NCBI RefSeq assembly: GCF_004912135.1
Contig: NZ_STGU01000005.1
Location: 62,001-126,000 of the forward strand
Length of the DNA: 64,000 nt
Reading direction: 5' to 3'
Origin: Rhizobium rosettiformans W3
GTDB taxonomy: Bacteria > Pseudomonadota > Alphaproteobacteria > Rhizobiales > Rhizobiaceae
In this document: piece after piece, positions 43,202 to 52,452 of the stretch
How the letters are laid out: each line of letters starts with the position of its first letter
Position numbering within the stretch: the first letter of the stretch is position 1
Made by a program: the position numbers and the translations under genes
The notes under the pieces: model-generated
Databases searched by the model: none
What the model saw: the letters and a program-made list of their open reading frames with translations, nothing else
What the model was told of the DNA's origin: nothing

Positions 43202-44419
43202 ATGGAAGAGTTTCACAAAGTCCGGCGTTTGCCGCCCTACGTTTTCGAACAGGTCAACCGTTTGAAGGCGAGCGCGCGAGCCGGTGGGGCCGACATCATC
43301 GACCTCGGCATGGGCAATCCCGATCTTCCGACTCCGCAGGCGATTGTCGACAAGCTTTGCGAAGTCGTCCAGGACCCGCGCACCCATCGTTATTCCTCAT
43401 CCAAGGGCATTCCGGGCCTGCGCCGCGCCCAGGCGGCCTATTACGCCCGCCGCTTCAACGTGAAGCTCAATCCCGACACGCAGGTCGTGGCGACGCTGGG
43501 CTCCAAGGAAGGCTTCGCCAATATGGCGCAGGCGATCACCGCACCCGGTGACGTCATCCTCTGCCCGAACCCGACCTATCCGATCCATGCCTTCGGCTTC
43601 CTGATGACCGGCGGCGTCATCCGCTCGATTTCGATCGAGCCGGACGAAACCTTCTTCCCGCCGCTCGAGCGCGCCGTGAAGCACTCGATCCCGAAGCCGC
43701 TGGCGCTGATCATCAACTACCCGTCGAACCCGACGGCCCGCGTGGCAAGCCTCGACTTCTACAAGGATGTCGTCGCATTCGCGAAGAAGCACGACATCAT
43801 CGTGCTCTCCGATCTCGCTTATTCGGAGATCTACTTCGACGGCAATCCGCCTCCATCAGTGCTCGAAGTGCCAGGCGCCATGGACTGCACCGTCGAGTTC
43901 ACCTCGATGTCCAAGACCTTCTCCATGCCCGGCTGGCGCATGGGCTTTGCCGTCGGCAACGAGCGCCTGATCTCGGCGCTGACGCGCGTAAAATCCTATC
44001 TCGATTACGGTGCCTTCACGCCGATCCAGGTGGCCGCCACCCATGCCCTGAATGGCGACGGCTCCGACATCGCGGAAGTGCGCAATGTCTACAAGCGCCG
44101 CCGTGATGTCATGGTCGAAAGCTTCGGCAAGGCCGGCTTCGAAGTGCCGCCGCCGGCCGCCACCATGTTCGCCTGGGCGAAGATCCCGGAGAAATTCCGC
44201 CATCTCGGCAGCCTCGAATTCTCCAAGCTGCTGGTCGAGAAGGCTGACGTCGCCGTCGCTCCGGGCATCGGCTTCGGTGAAATGGGCGACGAATATGTCC
44301 GTCTCGCGCTGGTCGAAAACGAGCACCGCATCCGCCAAGCCGCGCGCAACATCAAGAAGTTCCTCTCGACGGCCGACGAGACGATGCACAACGTGATTTC
44401 GCTCAACGCCCACCGTTGA
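43202..44419 (+). CDS. PLP-dependent aminotransferase (LL-diaminopimelate/alanine aminotransferase-like)
   Basis: A 405-residue fold-type I aminotransferase. The N-terminus EFHKVRRLPPYVFEQVNRLK and IIDLGMGNPDLPTPQ are typical of the group annotated in rhizobia as LL-diaminopimelate aminotransferase. The PLP lysine is in SMSKTFSMPGWRMGF; substrate-carboxylate Arg lies in YVRLALVENEHRIRQA. IINYPSNPTA is also conserved. It precedes hom by 70 nt, so it may supply or balance amino acids of the aspartate family. A TTG two codons upstream is an alternative start. Confidence 0.9.
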   Translation: MEEFHKVRRLPPYVFEQVNRLKASARAGGADIIDLGMGNPDLPTPQAIVDKLCEVVQDPRTHRYSSSKGIPGLRRAQAAYYARRFNVKLNPDTQVVATLGSKEGFANMAQAITAPGDVILCPNPTYPIHAFGFLMTGGVIRSISIEPDETFFPPLERAVKHSIPKPLALIINYPSNPTARVASLDFYKDVVAFAKKHDIIVLSDLAYSEIYFDGNPPPSVLEVPGAMDCTVEFTSMSKTFSMPGWRMGFAVGNERLISALTRVKSYLDYGAFTPIQVAATHALNGDGSDIAEVRNVYKRRRDVMVESFGKAGFEVPPPAATMFAWAKIPEKFRHLGSLEFSKLLVEKADVAVAPGIGFGEMGDEYVRLALVENEHRIRQAARNIKKFLSTADETMHNVISLNAHR

Positions 44420-44434
44420 GTTCACGTTGATCCA

Positions 44435-44457
44435 AGGCGGTCCCGTCAGGACCGCCT
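44435..44457 (+). terminator. Hairpin between the aminotransferase gene and hom
   Basis: AGGCGGTCC and GGACCGCCT form a perfect 9-bp stem with loop CGTCA. Only a weak pyrimidine stretch (CACTTTCTAT) follows, so termination may be partial and hom may still receive read-through. Confidence 0.55.
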
Positions 44458-44489
44458 CACTTTCTATATCATGACGTCAGGAATGCCTC

Positions 44490-45809
44490 ATGGCGAATGC
44501 CCTTAAAATCGGCGTGGCAGGTCTCGGGACCGTCGGTGCCTCGCTTGTCCGTATCCTCCAGAGCCGCGCCAATGCGCTCACCGTCGCCTGCGGTCGTCCC
44601 ATCACCGTAACGGCCGTCTCGGCCCGCGACGCCTCGAAGGATCGTGGCATTCTGATGGATGGCATTGCCTGGTATGCGGATCCGGTTGAACTGGCGAATT
44701 CCGCCGACATCGATGTCTTCGTCGAACTGGTCGGCGGCGCGGAAGGGGCAGCCGAGATGTCCGTGCGCGCTGCGCTCGCACGCGGCCTGCATGTCGTCAC
44801 CGCCAACAAGGCGCTTCTGTCGCGCCATGGCGTCGAGCTTGCCAAGCTCGCCGAGGAAAAGGGACGCCTCTTGAACTACGAGGCCGCAGTCGCTGGCGGC
44901 ATCCCGGTCATCAAGACGCTGCGTGAGTCGTTGACCGGCAACAATTTCTCCCGCATCTACGGGATCATGAACGGCACCTGCAATTACATCCTGACCCGGA
45001 TGGAGCGGGAAGGCCTGTCCTTCGCGGACTGCCTCAAGGAAGCGCAGCGCCTCGGTTATGCCGAAGCCGATCCGAGCTTCGACATCGAGGGCAACGACAC
45101 GGCCCACAAGCTTTCGATCCTGACGACGCTGGCTTTCGGCTGTGAAATCTCGGCCGACAAGATCTACCTCGAGGGCATCACCAACATCTCGACCGAGGAC
45201 ATCCACGCGGCCGCCGATCTCGGCTACCGTATCAAGCTTCTCGGCGTCGCCCAGAAGACCGAAAGCGGCATCGAGCAGCGCGTGCATCCGACCATGGTGC
45301 CGCTCGACAGCGTCATCGCGCAGGTCGATGGTGTGACGAACGCCGTCGCGCTTGAATCCGACATTCTCGGCGAACTCTTGATGGTGGGCCCCGGCGCCGG
45401 CGGCAATGCCACGGCCTCCGCCGTCCTCGGCGACATCACCGACATTGCAAAGAGCCGTCCGGGTGCCCAGGAAGTGCCGGTGCTCGGCCGTCCCGCGCAT
45501 CTGCTCGAGCCCTATCGTCAGGCCGAGATGCAGAGCCATGAGGGCGGCTATTTCATCCGCCTGACCGTGCAGGACCGCACCGGCGTCTTCGCCAGCATCG
45601 CGACGAAGATGGCCGAAAACGCGATCTCGCTCGAATCCATCGTCCAGCATTCGAAGCAACCCGCCACGCCTGATCGTCCGCAGACGATCATTCTGGTGAC
45701 GCACGCGACGATGGAAAGCGCCGTCCGCAAAGCCGTCGGTGCGATCAAGGGCGAAGGCTATCTGATCGGTGAGCCGCAGGTGATTCGCATCGAGCGGCCC
45801 AAGACCTGA
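44490..45809 (+). CDS. hom: Homoserine dehydrogenase
   Basis: A 439-residue enzyme that reduces aspartate semialdehyde to homoserine for threonine and methionine. The NAD(P) domain is KIGVAGLGTVGASLVRIL; HVVTANKALLSRHG and the catalytic AGGIPVIKTL region follow. MNGTCNYILTRME and the AEADPSFDIEGNDTAHKL signature are family marks. The C-terminal ACT domain (about 350-430, with YFIRLTVQDRTGVFASIA) gives feedback control, usually by threonine. Confidence 0.96.
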   Translation: MANALKIGVAGLGTVGASLVRILQSRANALTVACGRPITVTAVSARDASKDRGILMDGIAWYADPVELANSADIDVFVELVGGAEGAAEMSVRAALARGLHVVTANKALLSRHGVELAKLAEEKGRLLNYEAAVAGGIPVIKTLRESLTGNNFSRIYGIMNGTCNYILTRMEREGLSFADCLKEAQRLGYAEADPSFDIEGNDTAHKLSILTTLAFGCEISADKIYLEGITNISTEDIHAAADLGYRIKLLGVAQKTESGIEQRVHPTMVPLDSVIAQVDGVTNAVALESDILGELLMVGPGAGGNATASAVLGDITDIAKSRPGAQEVPVLGRPAHLLEPYRQAEMQSHEGGYFIRLTVQDRTGVFASIATKMAENAISLESIVQHSKQPATPDRPQTIILVTHATMESAVRKAVGAIKGEGYLIGEPQVIRIERPKT

Positions 45810-45980
45810 TCGTCTTTTGGCTCCTGAGAGCACTCACCGGCACCTCTTGCAGGCCGCAATCCTGGACGAATCCCCATTAATCTGACGATTTGCGGCGCGT
45901 CTGGCTCTGCCTCTATCGCCAAAAGTCTAATGCGGGCGTATTCTGCAGCGACTGTCGGGGCCTTGGGGAGGAGTTCATCG

Positions 45981-46184
45981 ATGGGAGCCGGTCATCACGG
46001 CGCGTCCTGGGGCGAAATGGCCGAGGGCGTGCTGAACAAGGACGACGAGACATCCGTCGAGCGGGAAAGCGACCAGGACAAGACCGCCGTGTCGCTGGAG
46101 ACCCAGTGGGACTGGATGCGGCTTCTCGCTTTTACGCTGATCATGGCCATTCCGTTCGCTCTTGTCGCGTGGCTGATGTCTTGA
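45981..46184 (+). CDS. Small single-span membrane protein
   Basis: A 67-residue protein with one hydrophobic segment at the C-terminus (MRLLAFTLIMAIPFALVAWLM). The N-terminal half is charged (NKDDETSVERESDQDK). GGGAGGAG lies 7 nt before the ATG, an unusually good ribosome-binding site and the reason for choosing this start over one 17 codons upstream. No family is recognised. It lies between hom and recJ. Confidence 0.65.
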   Translation: MGAGHHGASWGEMAEGVLNKDDETSVERESDQDKTAVSLETQWDWMRLLAFTLIMAIPFALVAWLMS

Positions 46185-46320
46185 GGAAGAGAATCGCATC
46201 CGCGCAGCGCTCTGCTGCCTCTGGTGATTTTCTACGATCGGTATAGAACGGGGGAGGCGGTCCGGCCGCCATTGGTCCTGTCGCGCCGGTCTTCGGCCTG
46301 CGCACCCGTAAAGAGCAGTA

Positions 46321-48126
46321 ATGTCGACTGAACCGGTAGATCCCGTCATCCGCGCCTTTCTCGGCGTCGAGCAGTCCGCCAGCGGCCAGCGCTGGATGTC
46401 GCGCACAGACCAGGCCGGTCAGAACCGGGCGCTGGCGATCAGTCAGCTGCATGGCATTCCCGAGCTCGTCGCCCGTGTCCTCGCAGGACGTGGTGTAGGC
46501 GTGGACGAGGCGCCGGCCTTTCTCGATCCGACAATCCGCAATCTCATGCCGGACCCCTCGAAGCTCACGGATTGCGATGCCGCCGCTGCCCGCATCGTCG
46601 AGGCGATCGAGCGCCAGCAACGGGTTGCGATCTTCGGCGACTACGACGTTGACGGCGCGGCCTCGTCGGCGCTGATGGCGCGGTTCCTCCACCATTTCGG
46701 CGTGGAGGCCGAGATCTACATTCCCGACCGCATTTTCGAGGGCTATGGTCCGAATGCCGCCGCCATCGACCAGCTGATCGAGCGCGGCGCCAATCTCCTG
46801 ATCACCGTCGACTGCGGATCGACCAGCATCGAGGCGCTGGGGGCCGCCGAGCGCCGAGGCGTCGACGTTGTCGTCATCGACCACCACCAGATGGGGCATG
46901 AAATGCCCGTCTGCCATGCACTGGTGAACCCGAACCGCGAGGACGATTTGTCGGGGCAGGGGCATCTTTGTGCCGCCGGCGTCGTCTTCATGGTGCTGGT
47001 CGCCACGCTGCGGGTTCTGCGGGAGCAGGGCCATCCGCATGCGCGATCGCTCGATCTGCTCGCCTGGCTCGATCTGGTGGCGCTTGCCACCGTCTGCGAT
47101 GTGGTGCCGCTGAAAGGCCTCAACCGGGCCTATGTCACCAAGGGCCTGATCGCAGCGCGCCACCAGAACAATGCCGGTCTTGCTGCCCTTCTTCGGATCG
47201 CCGGCGTGGGCGGTCCCGTTACGCCCTATCATTTCGGATTTCTGCTCGGCCCCAGAATCAATGCCGGTGGCCGCATTGGTGATGCCGCACTCGGAAGCCG
47301 CCTGCTGACGCTCGACGACGCCAGCCAGGCCGATGAGATTGCCGCAAAGCTCGATGAACTGAACCGCGAGCGCCAGGCCATGGAAGCCGTGATGCTGGCC
47401 GAAGCCGAGGCCGAGGCCATGGCGGAATATGGCACGGGCGAGAGGGCCTCTGTCATCGTGACGGCGAAGGAAAACTGGCATCCGGGGATTGTCGGTCTGC
47501 TCGCAGCGCGGCTGAAGGAAAAATTCAAGCGGCCTGCCTTTGCAATCGCCTTCGATTCGCTTGGCAAGGGAACGGGATCCGGGCGCTCGATCAATGGCTT
47601 CGACATGGGCAAGATGGTCCGGGCAGCCGTCGACGAGGGGCTTCTGGTAAAGGGTGGCGGTCATGCCATGGCGGCTGGACTAACGGTCGAGCGCGCCAAT
47701 CTCGGGCGTCTGCGCAGTTTCTTCGAGGAGCAGGCCTCGGCGCAGGTCTCGGCGCTGGCTGCCAACCAGACATTGAAGATCGACGGCGCCATCGGCGCAT
47801 CGGGCGCGACGCTTGCCCTTGTCGACCAGCTGGAGGCCGCGGGCCCCTATGGCTCCGGTCATCCGCAGCCGATCTTTGCCGTTCCGCTGCATCGCCTGAA
47901 GGATGCCCGTCCCGTCGGCACCACGCATATCAAGATCACGCTGGAAGGCATGGACGGGAAGCGCCTGGACGGCATCGCCTTCCGCGCGGCAGAGACGGAC
48001 CTTGGCCATTTCCTGATGAACAATCGCGGCAACCAGGTGCATGTCGCCGGTACCTTGAGCGCCGACCATTGGCAGGGCAACAGGCGCGTACAGTTCCGCG
48101 TTCTGGACGCCGCAAAGGCACCCTGA
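46321..48126 (+). CDS. recJ: Single-strand DNA-specific exonuclease RecJ
   Basis: A 601-residue 5'-3' exonuclease acting in recombination, base-excision and mismatch repair. DHH-domain motifs are IFGDYDVDGAASSALMARFL, LLITVDCGS and VVIDHHQMGHEMP (DHH). The DHHA1 domain has LLAARLKEKFKRPAFAIA and LLVKGGGHAMAAGLTVE. The C-terminal RecJ OB-fold part follows (HIKITLEGMDGKRLDGIAFRA). It converges with the tRNA-Glu genes 38 nt after its stop. Confidence 0.96.
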   Translation: MSTEPVDPVIRAFLGVEQSASGQRWMSRTDQAGQNRALAISQLHGIPELVARVLAGRGVGVDEAPAFLDPTIRNLMPDPSKLTDCDAAAARIVEAIERQQRVAIFGDYDVDGAASSALMARFLHHFGVEAEIYIPDRIFEGYGPNAAAIDQLIERGANLLITVDCGSTSIEALGAAERRGVDVVVIDHHQMGHEMPVCHALVNPNREDDLSGQGHLCAAGVVFMVLVATLRVLREQGHPHARSLDLLAWLDLVALATVCDVVPLKGLNRAYVTKGLIAARHQNNAGLAALLRIAGVGGPVTPYHFGFLLGPRINAGGRIGDAALGSRLLTLDDASQADEIAAKLDELNRERQAMEAVMLAEAEAEAMAEYGTGERASVIVTAKENWHPGIVGLLAARLKEKFKRPAFAIAFDSLGKGTGSGRSINGFDMGKMVRAAVDEGLLVKGGGHAMAAGLTVERANLGRLRSFFEEQASAQVSALAANQTLKIDGAIGASGATLALVDQLEAAGPYGSGHPQPIFAVPLHRLKDARPVGTTHIKITLEGMDGKRLDGIAFRAAETDLGHFLMNNRGNQVHVAGTLSADHWQGNRRVQFRVLDAAKAP

Positions 48127-48163
48127 CGTATCAGAACTCTGATGATTTTCAGGAGGATCGAAG

Positions 48164-48238
48164 TGGCACGCCCTAGGGGAGTCGAACCCCTCTTCCCAGA
48201 ATGAAAATCTGGTGTCCTAACCGATAGACGAAGGGCGC
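48164..48238 (-). tRNA. tRNA-Glu (anticodon UUC), copy 1
   Basis: The minus strand folds as a standard tRNA: acceptor GCGCCCT with AGGGCGT, anticodon stem CCAGA/TCTGG around TTTTCAT giving anticodon TTC, T-arm AGGGGTTCGACTCCCCT, discriminator G and encoded CCA. Its 75 nt are identical to copies 2 and 3. Confidence 0.97.
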
Positions 48239-48257
48239 GTGCGCTTCGGTGGCGCCC

Positions 48258-48286
48258 TTATGGCTGGAACTTTGGGTGAGCGCAAG
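48258..48286 (-). promoter_or_regulatory. Promoter of tRNA-Glu copy 1
   Basis: On the minus strand CTTGCG (48286-48281) and CCATAA (48263-48258) are 17 nt apart. Copies 2 and 3 have the same arrangement at the same distance from the tRNA, with a CTATAA -10 box. Confidence 0.7.
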
Positions 48287-48408
48287 CCCTCTTTCGGCTC
48301 CTGCGACGATTTTTTCCACAGGCTTGAACTGGGGCGATATCATCAGCGCAAACAAGCACTTGAGCCGCCGTCGTCAACAGGTTTTTAGAATGTCGGGGGA
48401 GATCGAAG

Positions 48409-48483
48409 TGGCACGCCCTAGGGGAGTCGAACCCCTCTTCCCAGAATGAAAATCTGGTGTCCTAACCGATAGACGAAGGGCGC
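48409..48483 (-). tRNA. tRNA-Glu (anticodon UUC), copy 2
   Basis: Identical in all 75 nt to copy 1, with the same cloverleaf and TTC anticodon. The gap to copy 1 is 170 nt; the leader (GTGCGCTTCGGTGGCGCCC on the plus strand) is also shared. Confidence 0.97.
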
Positions 48484-48502
48484 GTGCGCTTCGGTGGCGC
48501 CC

Positions 48503-48531
48503 TTATAGTCAGGCACTGGGGTGACCGCAAG
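48503..48531 (-). promoter_or_regulatory. Promoter of tRNA-Glu copy 2
   Basis: On the minus strand CTTGCG (48531-48526) and CTATAA (48508-48503) are 17 nt apart, 20 nt before the mature tRNA. Confidence 0.75.
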
Positions 48532-48651
48532 CGGAAACTTGGTCTGATAAGACAGAAATTTGACGGAAGGCACGCATGCATACGCGTCGCCAAACAACGC
48601 CGACATGCGAAAGAAATTCGATGGAATTAAGGGGAGGGAGGAGAAACGAAG

Positions 48652-48726
48652 TGGCACGCCCTAGGGGAGTCGAACCCCTCTTCCCAGAATGAAAATCTGG
48701 TGTCCTAACCGATAGACGAAGGGCGC
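48652..48726 (-). tRNA. tRNA-Glu (anticodon UUC), copy 3
   Basis: Identical in all 75 nt to copies 1 and 2, and 168 nt from copy 2. It is the first of the three in the direction of transcription. Confidence 0.97.
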
Positions 48727-48744
48727 GTCTGCTTCGTGGCGCCC

Positions 48745-48773
48745 TTATAGTCAGGCTGTTTGCGGACCGCAAG
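48745..48773 (-). promoter_or_regulatory. Promoter of tRNA-Glu copy 3
   Basis: On the minus strand CTTGCG (48773-48768) and CTATAA (48750-48745) are 17 nt apart. The -10 box is followed by GGGCGCCACG, a sequence shared by all three units. Confidence 0.75.
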
Positions 48774-48884
48774 CGGCTTTTTTCGTCTTTCATGCAAAAA
48801 ATATGACAGCCGCTCCGATGCCTATCTCCGAGGCTCCTATCCGCATAGATTACAACGGCTTAAAGGGCCATCGGATTGGAACGG

Positions 48885-49877
48885 TCAGTCCGATGCGCCG
48901 GCCGTTTCCTGTTTCTTGCCGCCCTTGAGCAGATCCGAGAGCGACGGCAGCCATTTCTTCTTCTTGGTCGGCGCCTCGGCATCGGCCACGGTCTGCTCAC
49001 CGGCCGGCAGCGGTTCCGCCGGGTCATATTCCGGCACGGCGCCCATGGCCTGCAGCTGATCGGGGGTCAGCTGAACGCGTTCAGGGACCGTGGCGGTCGG
49101 CTCGCGGAGCGCCAGGATCTTGCGCTTGGGCCGCGGGTCGGAGAGTTTCTTCAGGACGGGAGGCTCGTCTCCGGACACGGCTGCCGCCTCGGTGAGCGGC
49201 AGGCCCTCGGGTGTGGGCGCGGCTGCCTGCTCCTGCAATGCCTGCTGCTGCATCAGGGCCTGCTGTTGCGGCGAAGGGCTGAAAAGGCTCTTGCGCACCG
49301 CGTTGACGCCGAGCGTCGGCATCTCGGCCGGAACGAGGCTCGGACTTGCTGCGGCGCCCGCCTCGGCCACAGCCGTGGCCGCAGGGCCGGCGTCCGGTGC
49401 GACGGCCTGTGCATTGGCCCGGCCGGCGGCAAACAGGCTGTTGCTTCCGGCATTCACCGCTGTTGGCTGCATGGTGAGCTCACCGAGATCGGCCGGTGCG
49501 GCTTGGGACCGTGAATCAGATGCTTGGGCCCGGCCTTGCATCGCCTGCTGCTGCAGGGCCAGCACTTCCGGAGGCGGCTCCGCAATGTCGGCAAAGGCGG
49601 CCGCCATGGGGACCGGCTGGCGCTTCAGGCGCGCCGGTTCCGTTTCATTCTGGGCCAATGCTTGTTCCGCACTTCCTGGCTGTCCCGAAACGGTAACCAC
49701 GTAAGGGTCCCGGAAGGCCTTGCCCACCGGCACGGTGGCAGCCATGTCCTCCGATGGCGCAGAATCGCCGATCGAAAGAACCTCGTCGGCGCTTGTCTGG
49801 CATGAGGCCAGCTGCACTGCTGAAAGCAGCGTCAGCAGTGCGATTGCGGGTCTGCGGAAAGGGGATGAACTGGTCAT
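48885..49877 (-). CDS. Predicted lipoprotein, Ala/Gln/Pro-rich
   Basis: A 330-residue protein. The signal peptide AIALLTLLSAVQLASCQTS has lipobox LASC (Cys about 26). The mature chain is rich in Ala, Pro and Gln (LALQQQAMQGRAQ; QQQALMQQQALQEQ) with few predicted strands, so it is probably extended or coiled. The C-terminus has KKKKWLPSLSDLLKGGKK. GGAG precedes the ATG by 8 nt. No family is recognised; a cell-envelope role is likely from the lipobox alone. Confidence 0.75.
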   Translation of the reverse strand: MTSSSPFRRPAIALLTLLSAVQLASCQTSADEVLSIGDSAPSEDMAATVPVGKAFRDPYVVTVSGQPGSAEQALAQNETEPARLKRQPVPMAAAFADIAEPPPEVLALQQQAMQGRAQASDSRSQAAPADLGELTMQPTAVNAGSNSLFAAGRANAQAVAPDAGPAATAVAEAGAAASPSLVPAEMPTLGVNAVRKSLFSPSPQQQALMQQQALQEQAAAPTPEGLPLTEAAAVSGDEPPVLKKLSDPRPKRKILALREPTATVPERVQLTPDQLQAMGAVPEYDPAEPLPAGEQTVADAEAPTKKKKWLPSLSDLLKGGKKQETAGASD

Positions 49878-49980
49878 GTCGGTCTCCGTCGCCACCTTCA
49901 CCATGGAAGGGTAAGGGCCGCTGCAGCGGCCCTCGTTTGATCCGGAGACTAGGCGCGCAAACTTGCGCGAGGCGGTGGTC

Positions 49981-50421
49981 TTACCAGGCGCCTGTATTGG
50001 GCATGGAGGCCCAGGGTTCTGCCGGAGCGAGATTCTCGCCCTTCTGCAGGATTTCGATGGAAATGCCGTCCGGCGAGCGGACGAAGGCCATGTGGCCATC
50101 GCGCGGCGGGCGGTTGATGGTCACGCCATTGTCCATCAGCTTCTGGCAGATGGCATAGATGTCATCCACTTCGTAGGCCAGATGGCCGAAATTGCGGCCG
50201 CCGGTATAGTCCTCGGTGTCCCAGTTGTAGGTGAGTTCGAGGCAGGGCGCCATTTCTTCACGGGCGCGGCCGAGATCCTTCTCGGCACTCAGGAAGACCA
50301 GCGTGAAGCGGCCTTTTTCGTTCTCGTAGCGGCGGATCTCCGTCAGCCCGAAGAGCTCGCAATAGAAGTGCAGGGAGGCCTCGAGATCTTTCACTCGGAC
50401 CATGGTGTGTAGGTAACGCAT
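49981..50421 (-). CDS. gloA: Lactoylglutathione lyase (glyoxalase I)
   Basis: A 146-residue glyoxalase I, which isomerises the methylglyoxal-glutathione hemithioacetal to S-lactoylglutathione. The N-terminal half has [24 protein letters not shown], with the metal ligand His in [19 protein letters not shown] contains the first Glu ligand, [13 protein letters not shown] the second His, and [12 protein letters not shown] the second Glu. The start MRYLHTM follows GGAGAACACCC. It is monocistronic. Confidence 0.95.
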   Translation of the reverse strand: MRYLHTMVRVKDLEASLHFYCELFGLTEIRRYENEKGRFTLVFLSAEKDLGRAREEMAPCLELTYNWDTEDYTGGRNFGHLAYEVDDIYAICQKLMDNGVTINRPPRDGHMAFVRSPDGISIEILQKGENLAPAEPWASMPNTGAW

Positions 50422-50604
50422 GGGTGTTCTCCTTTGACATGCAGCATATGGAACAGTCGTCAGCTTCGAGCAAGGCTGCGGCTGCAAAAGCAATTGGTGA
50501 AATGTAAAACTAGGGCTTGCGCAGATCCGTTGACCAAATGTTAATCTGAATCTCAAGAATCAGTTAACTAAGCAATGTGACGCGTTTTCGAGGGGCTTGG
50601 GGAA

Positions 50605-51183
50605 ATGGCGGACAGGATTTCATCGAAGGGGCTCGGCGAGTTCGAAGAGCTGTCCGGAGAAGCCGTCGACCTGTTGGAGATAACCGGCGTCGTCAAATGG
50701 TTTGATGTGGCCAAGGGCTTCGGCTTCATCGTCCCCGACAACGGCATGCAGGATGTCCTTCTGCATGTGACCTGCCTCAGACGCGACGGTTACCAGACCA
50801 TCCTCGAAGGCACGCGCATCGTCGCACTCATCCAGAAGCGCGAGCGTGGCTATCAGGCCTTCCGCATCCTCTCCATGGACCAGTCGACCGCCGTGCATCC
50901 CTCGCAGATGCCGCCGGTGCGCACCCATGTGCAGGTGACGCCGACCAGTGGCCTCGAGCGGGCGCTGGTCAAGTGGTTCAACCGCACCAAGGGCTTCGGC
51001 TTCCTGACGCGGGGCGAGGGCACGGAAGATATCTTCGTTCACATGGAAACGCTGCGCCGCTTCGGCCTGACCGAATTGCGCCCCGGCCAGACTGTGCTCG
51101 TGCGCTTCGGACCTGGCGACAAGGGCCTGATGGCCGCTGAGATCCACCCGGACAATCCTGGTCCGGCCGCGCGTGCGCACTGA
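50605..51183 (+). CDS. Protein with two cold-shock domains
   Basis: A 192-residue protein with two CSD modules. The first is at about 27-92 (TGVVKWFDVAKGFGFIVPDNG, DVLLHVTCLRRDG), the second at about 118-183 (ALVKWFNRTKGFGFLTRGEGTEDIFVHMETL). Both keep the RNP1-like KGFGF motif. In the second, FVHM replaces the usual FVH-plus RNP2. Alphaproteobacteria such as Caulobacter carry double-CSD proteins linked to stationary phase or cold. The DUF192 gene follows after 4 nt. Confidence 0.93.
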   Translation: MADRISSKGLGEFEELSGEAVDLLEITGVVKWFDVAKGFGFIVPDNGMQDVLLHVTCLRRDGYQTILEGTRIVALIQKRERGYQAFRILSMDQSTAVHPSQMPPVRTHVQVTPTSGLERALVKWFNRTKGFGFLTRGEGTEDIFVHMETLRRFGLTELRPGQTVLVRFGPGDKGLMAAEIHPDNPGPAARAH

Positions 51184-51187
51184 GCCG

Positions 51188-51664
51188 ATGAGCATTGTTC
51201 GCGACATCCTGAGAAGCGCCATCACGGCGCTTTTTGCGTTTCTGCTGCTGGCCGGCGCCGTGCTTGCGGAGGTCAACTTCGAACGCGGCCAACTGGCTTT
51301 CGAGACGGCATCCGGAGACCGCATCACCTTTGATGTGGAATGGGCGCTGACTTCCGAGCAACGGGCGAGGGGCCTGATGGAGCGGCCGGCACTGCCGGAT
51401 CGCACGGGCATGCTGTTCGATTTCGGCGAAACCCGTATGGTCACCATGTGGATGGCGAACACGCCTGCGTCGCTCGACATGATCTTCATCGACGAGACCG
51501 GCCGGATCGTCCGGATTGCCGAGCGCACCACGCCGATGTCCGAATCGATCGTCTCCTCGGGTGAACCCGTCCGCTACGCGCTGGAAATCCGCGGTGGACA
51601 CGCGGCCGAACTCGGCCTTGAGCCATCCGCCCGGCTCGTCCTCCCCCTCGATCTGCCAAAGTGA
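51188..51664 (+). CDS. DUF192 exported protein
   Basis: A 158-residue protein with a signal peptide (ITALFAFLLLAGAVLAE, cleavage near residue 27) and a DUF192 domain. The latter shows ALTSEQRARGLMERPALPDRTGMLFDF, the conserved MVTMWMANTPASLDMIFID, and PVRYALEIRGGHAAELGL. The family is of unknown function. It is translationally close to the double-CSD gene (4-nt gap). Confidence 0.92.
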   Translation: MSIVRDILRSAITALFAFLLLAGAVLAEVNFERGQLAFETASGDRITFDVEWALTSEQRARGLMERPALPDRTGMLFDFGETRMVTMWMANTPASLDMIFIDETGRIVRIAERTTPMSESIVSSGEPVRYALEIRGGHAAELGLEPSARLVLPLDLPK

Positions 51665-51767
51665 CGGCGCTCAGCCCTCTGTTTCACCTGTAGAAACTGC
51701 GAGACCGGACACGCTTTTGCTGTTGCGGCCTGGAGGTGAACCGTGTATTCGGGCTGCATTGCTGGAA

Positions 51768-51844
<77 letters not shown>

Positions 51845-52074
51845 TGCAATGAGCCGAGGACGCCGAAATGGCGGTCACTTGCGGTCTGAATGACCAACTC
51901 TCCCCCAGCTCTGACGACAAGCGGTCAAACCGACGACGCTGTTTGATGACACCGCTCTTTCCAAGACCTTCCCGTGCAAGCGGGCGCTGCATTCCCTCTT
52001 CTCCGCAATTATACCTTGCTCGCGCGATGCGCGCCCACTATTCCTTATGGTTGTATCCAGGGGTGGGGACGATC

Positions 52075-52452
52075 ATGCTGCGAAAATTCTTGGCGCTCGC
52101 GGGCATCACCGCGTTGGTCACGGGCTGTCAGACGGTCAAGCCGGCAGCCACGCCCATGGAAGCCTATCTCAATCGCCATGCCGCCGCAGAGGCCATCGCG
52201 CGCAATTGCCCGGCCTATGGCGGCTATGGCGCCGTGACCGCGATGCGGTCGGATGCCGAAAGCAATCTCGCCAAGGCTCGCGCCCTCGGGGCAACGGAGA
52301 CGGATATTCAGATGGCGCGCGAGCGAATGAACGGCACGCTCATGAATGCCGTGATGCTGGTCGGACCGCTGGAGGCCTGCAACAGCTTCGTCAATCAACT
52401 CGCCTGGGCCGGCACCTCAACCGCTGTCATCGGCACGAAGAAAGCGCAATGA
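52075..52452 (+). CDS. Small predicted lipoprotein
   Basis: A 125-residue protein with signal peptide MLRKFLALAGITALVTGCQ, lipobox VTGC at Cys18. The mature domain is helical (YLNRHAAAEAIARNCPAYGG; AESNLAKARALGATETDIQMARERM) and holds two more Cys, in RNCPAY and LEACNSF, which may form a disulfide in the periplasm. No family is recognised. Confidence 0.75.
   Translation: MLRKFLALAGITALVTGCQTVKPAATPMEAYLNRHAAAEAIARNCPAYGGYGAVTAMRSDAESNLAKARALGATETDIQMARERMNGTLMNAVMLVGPLEACNSFVNQLAWAGTSTAVIGTKKAQ

Noticed and set aside
48164-48726. CRISPR-like array of spaced repeats
   Set aside because: The three 75-nt repeats are tRNA-Glu genes with cloverleaf structure; spacers are promoters and leaders.
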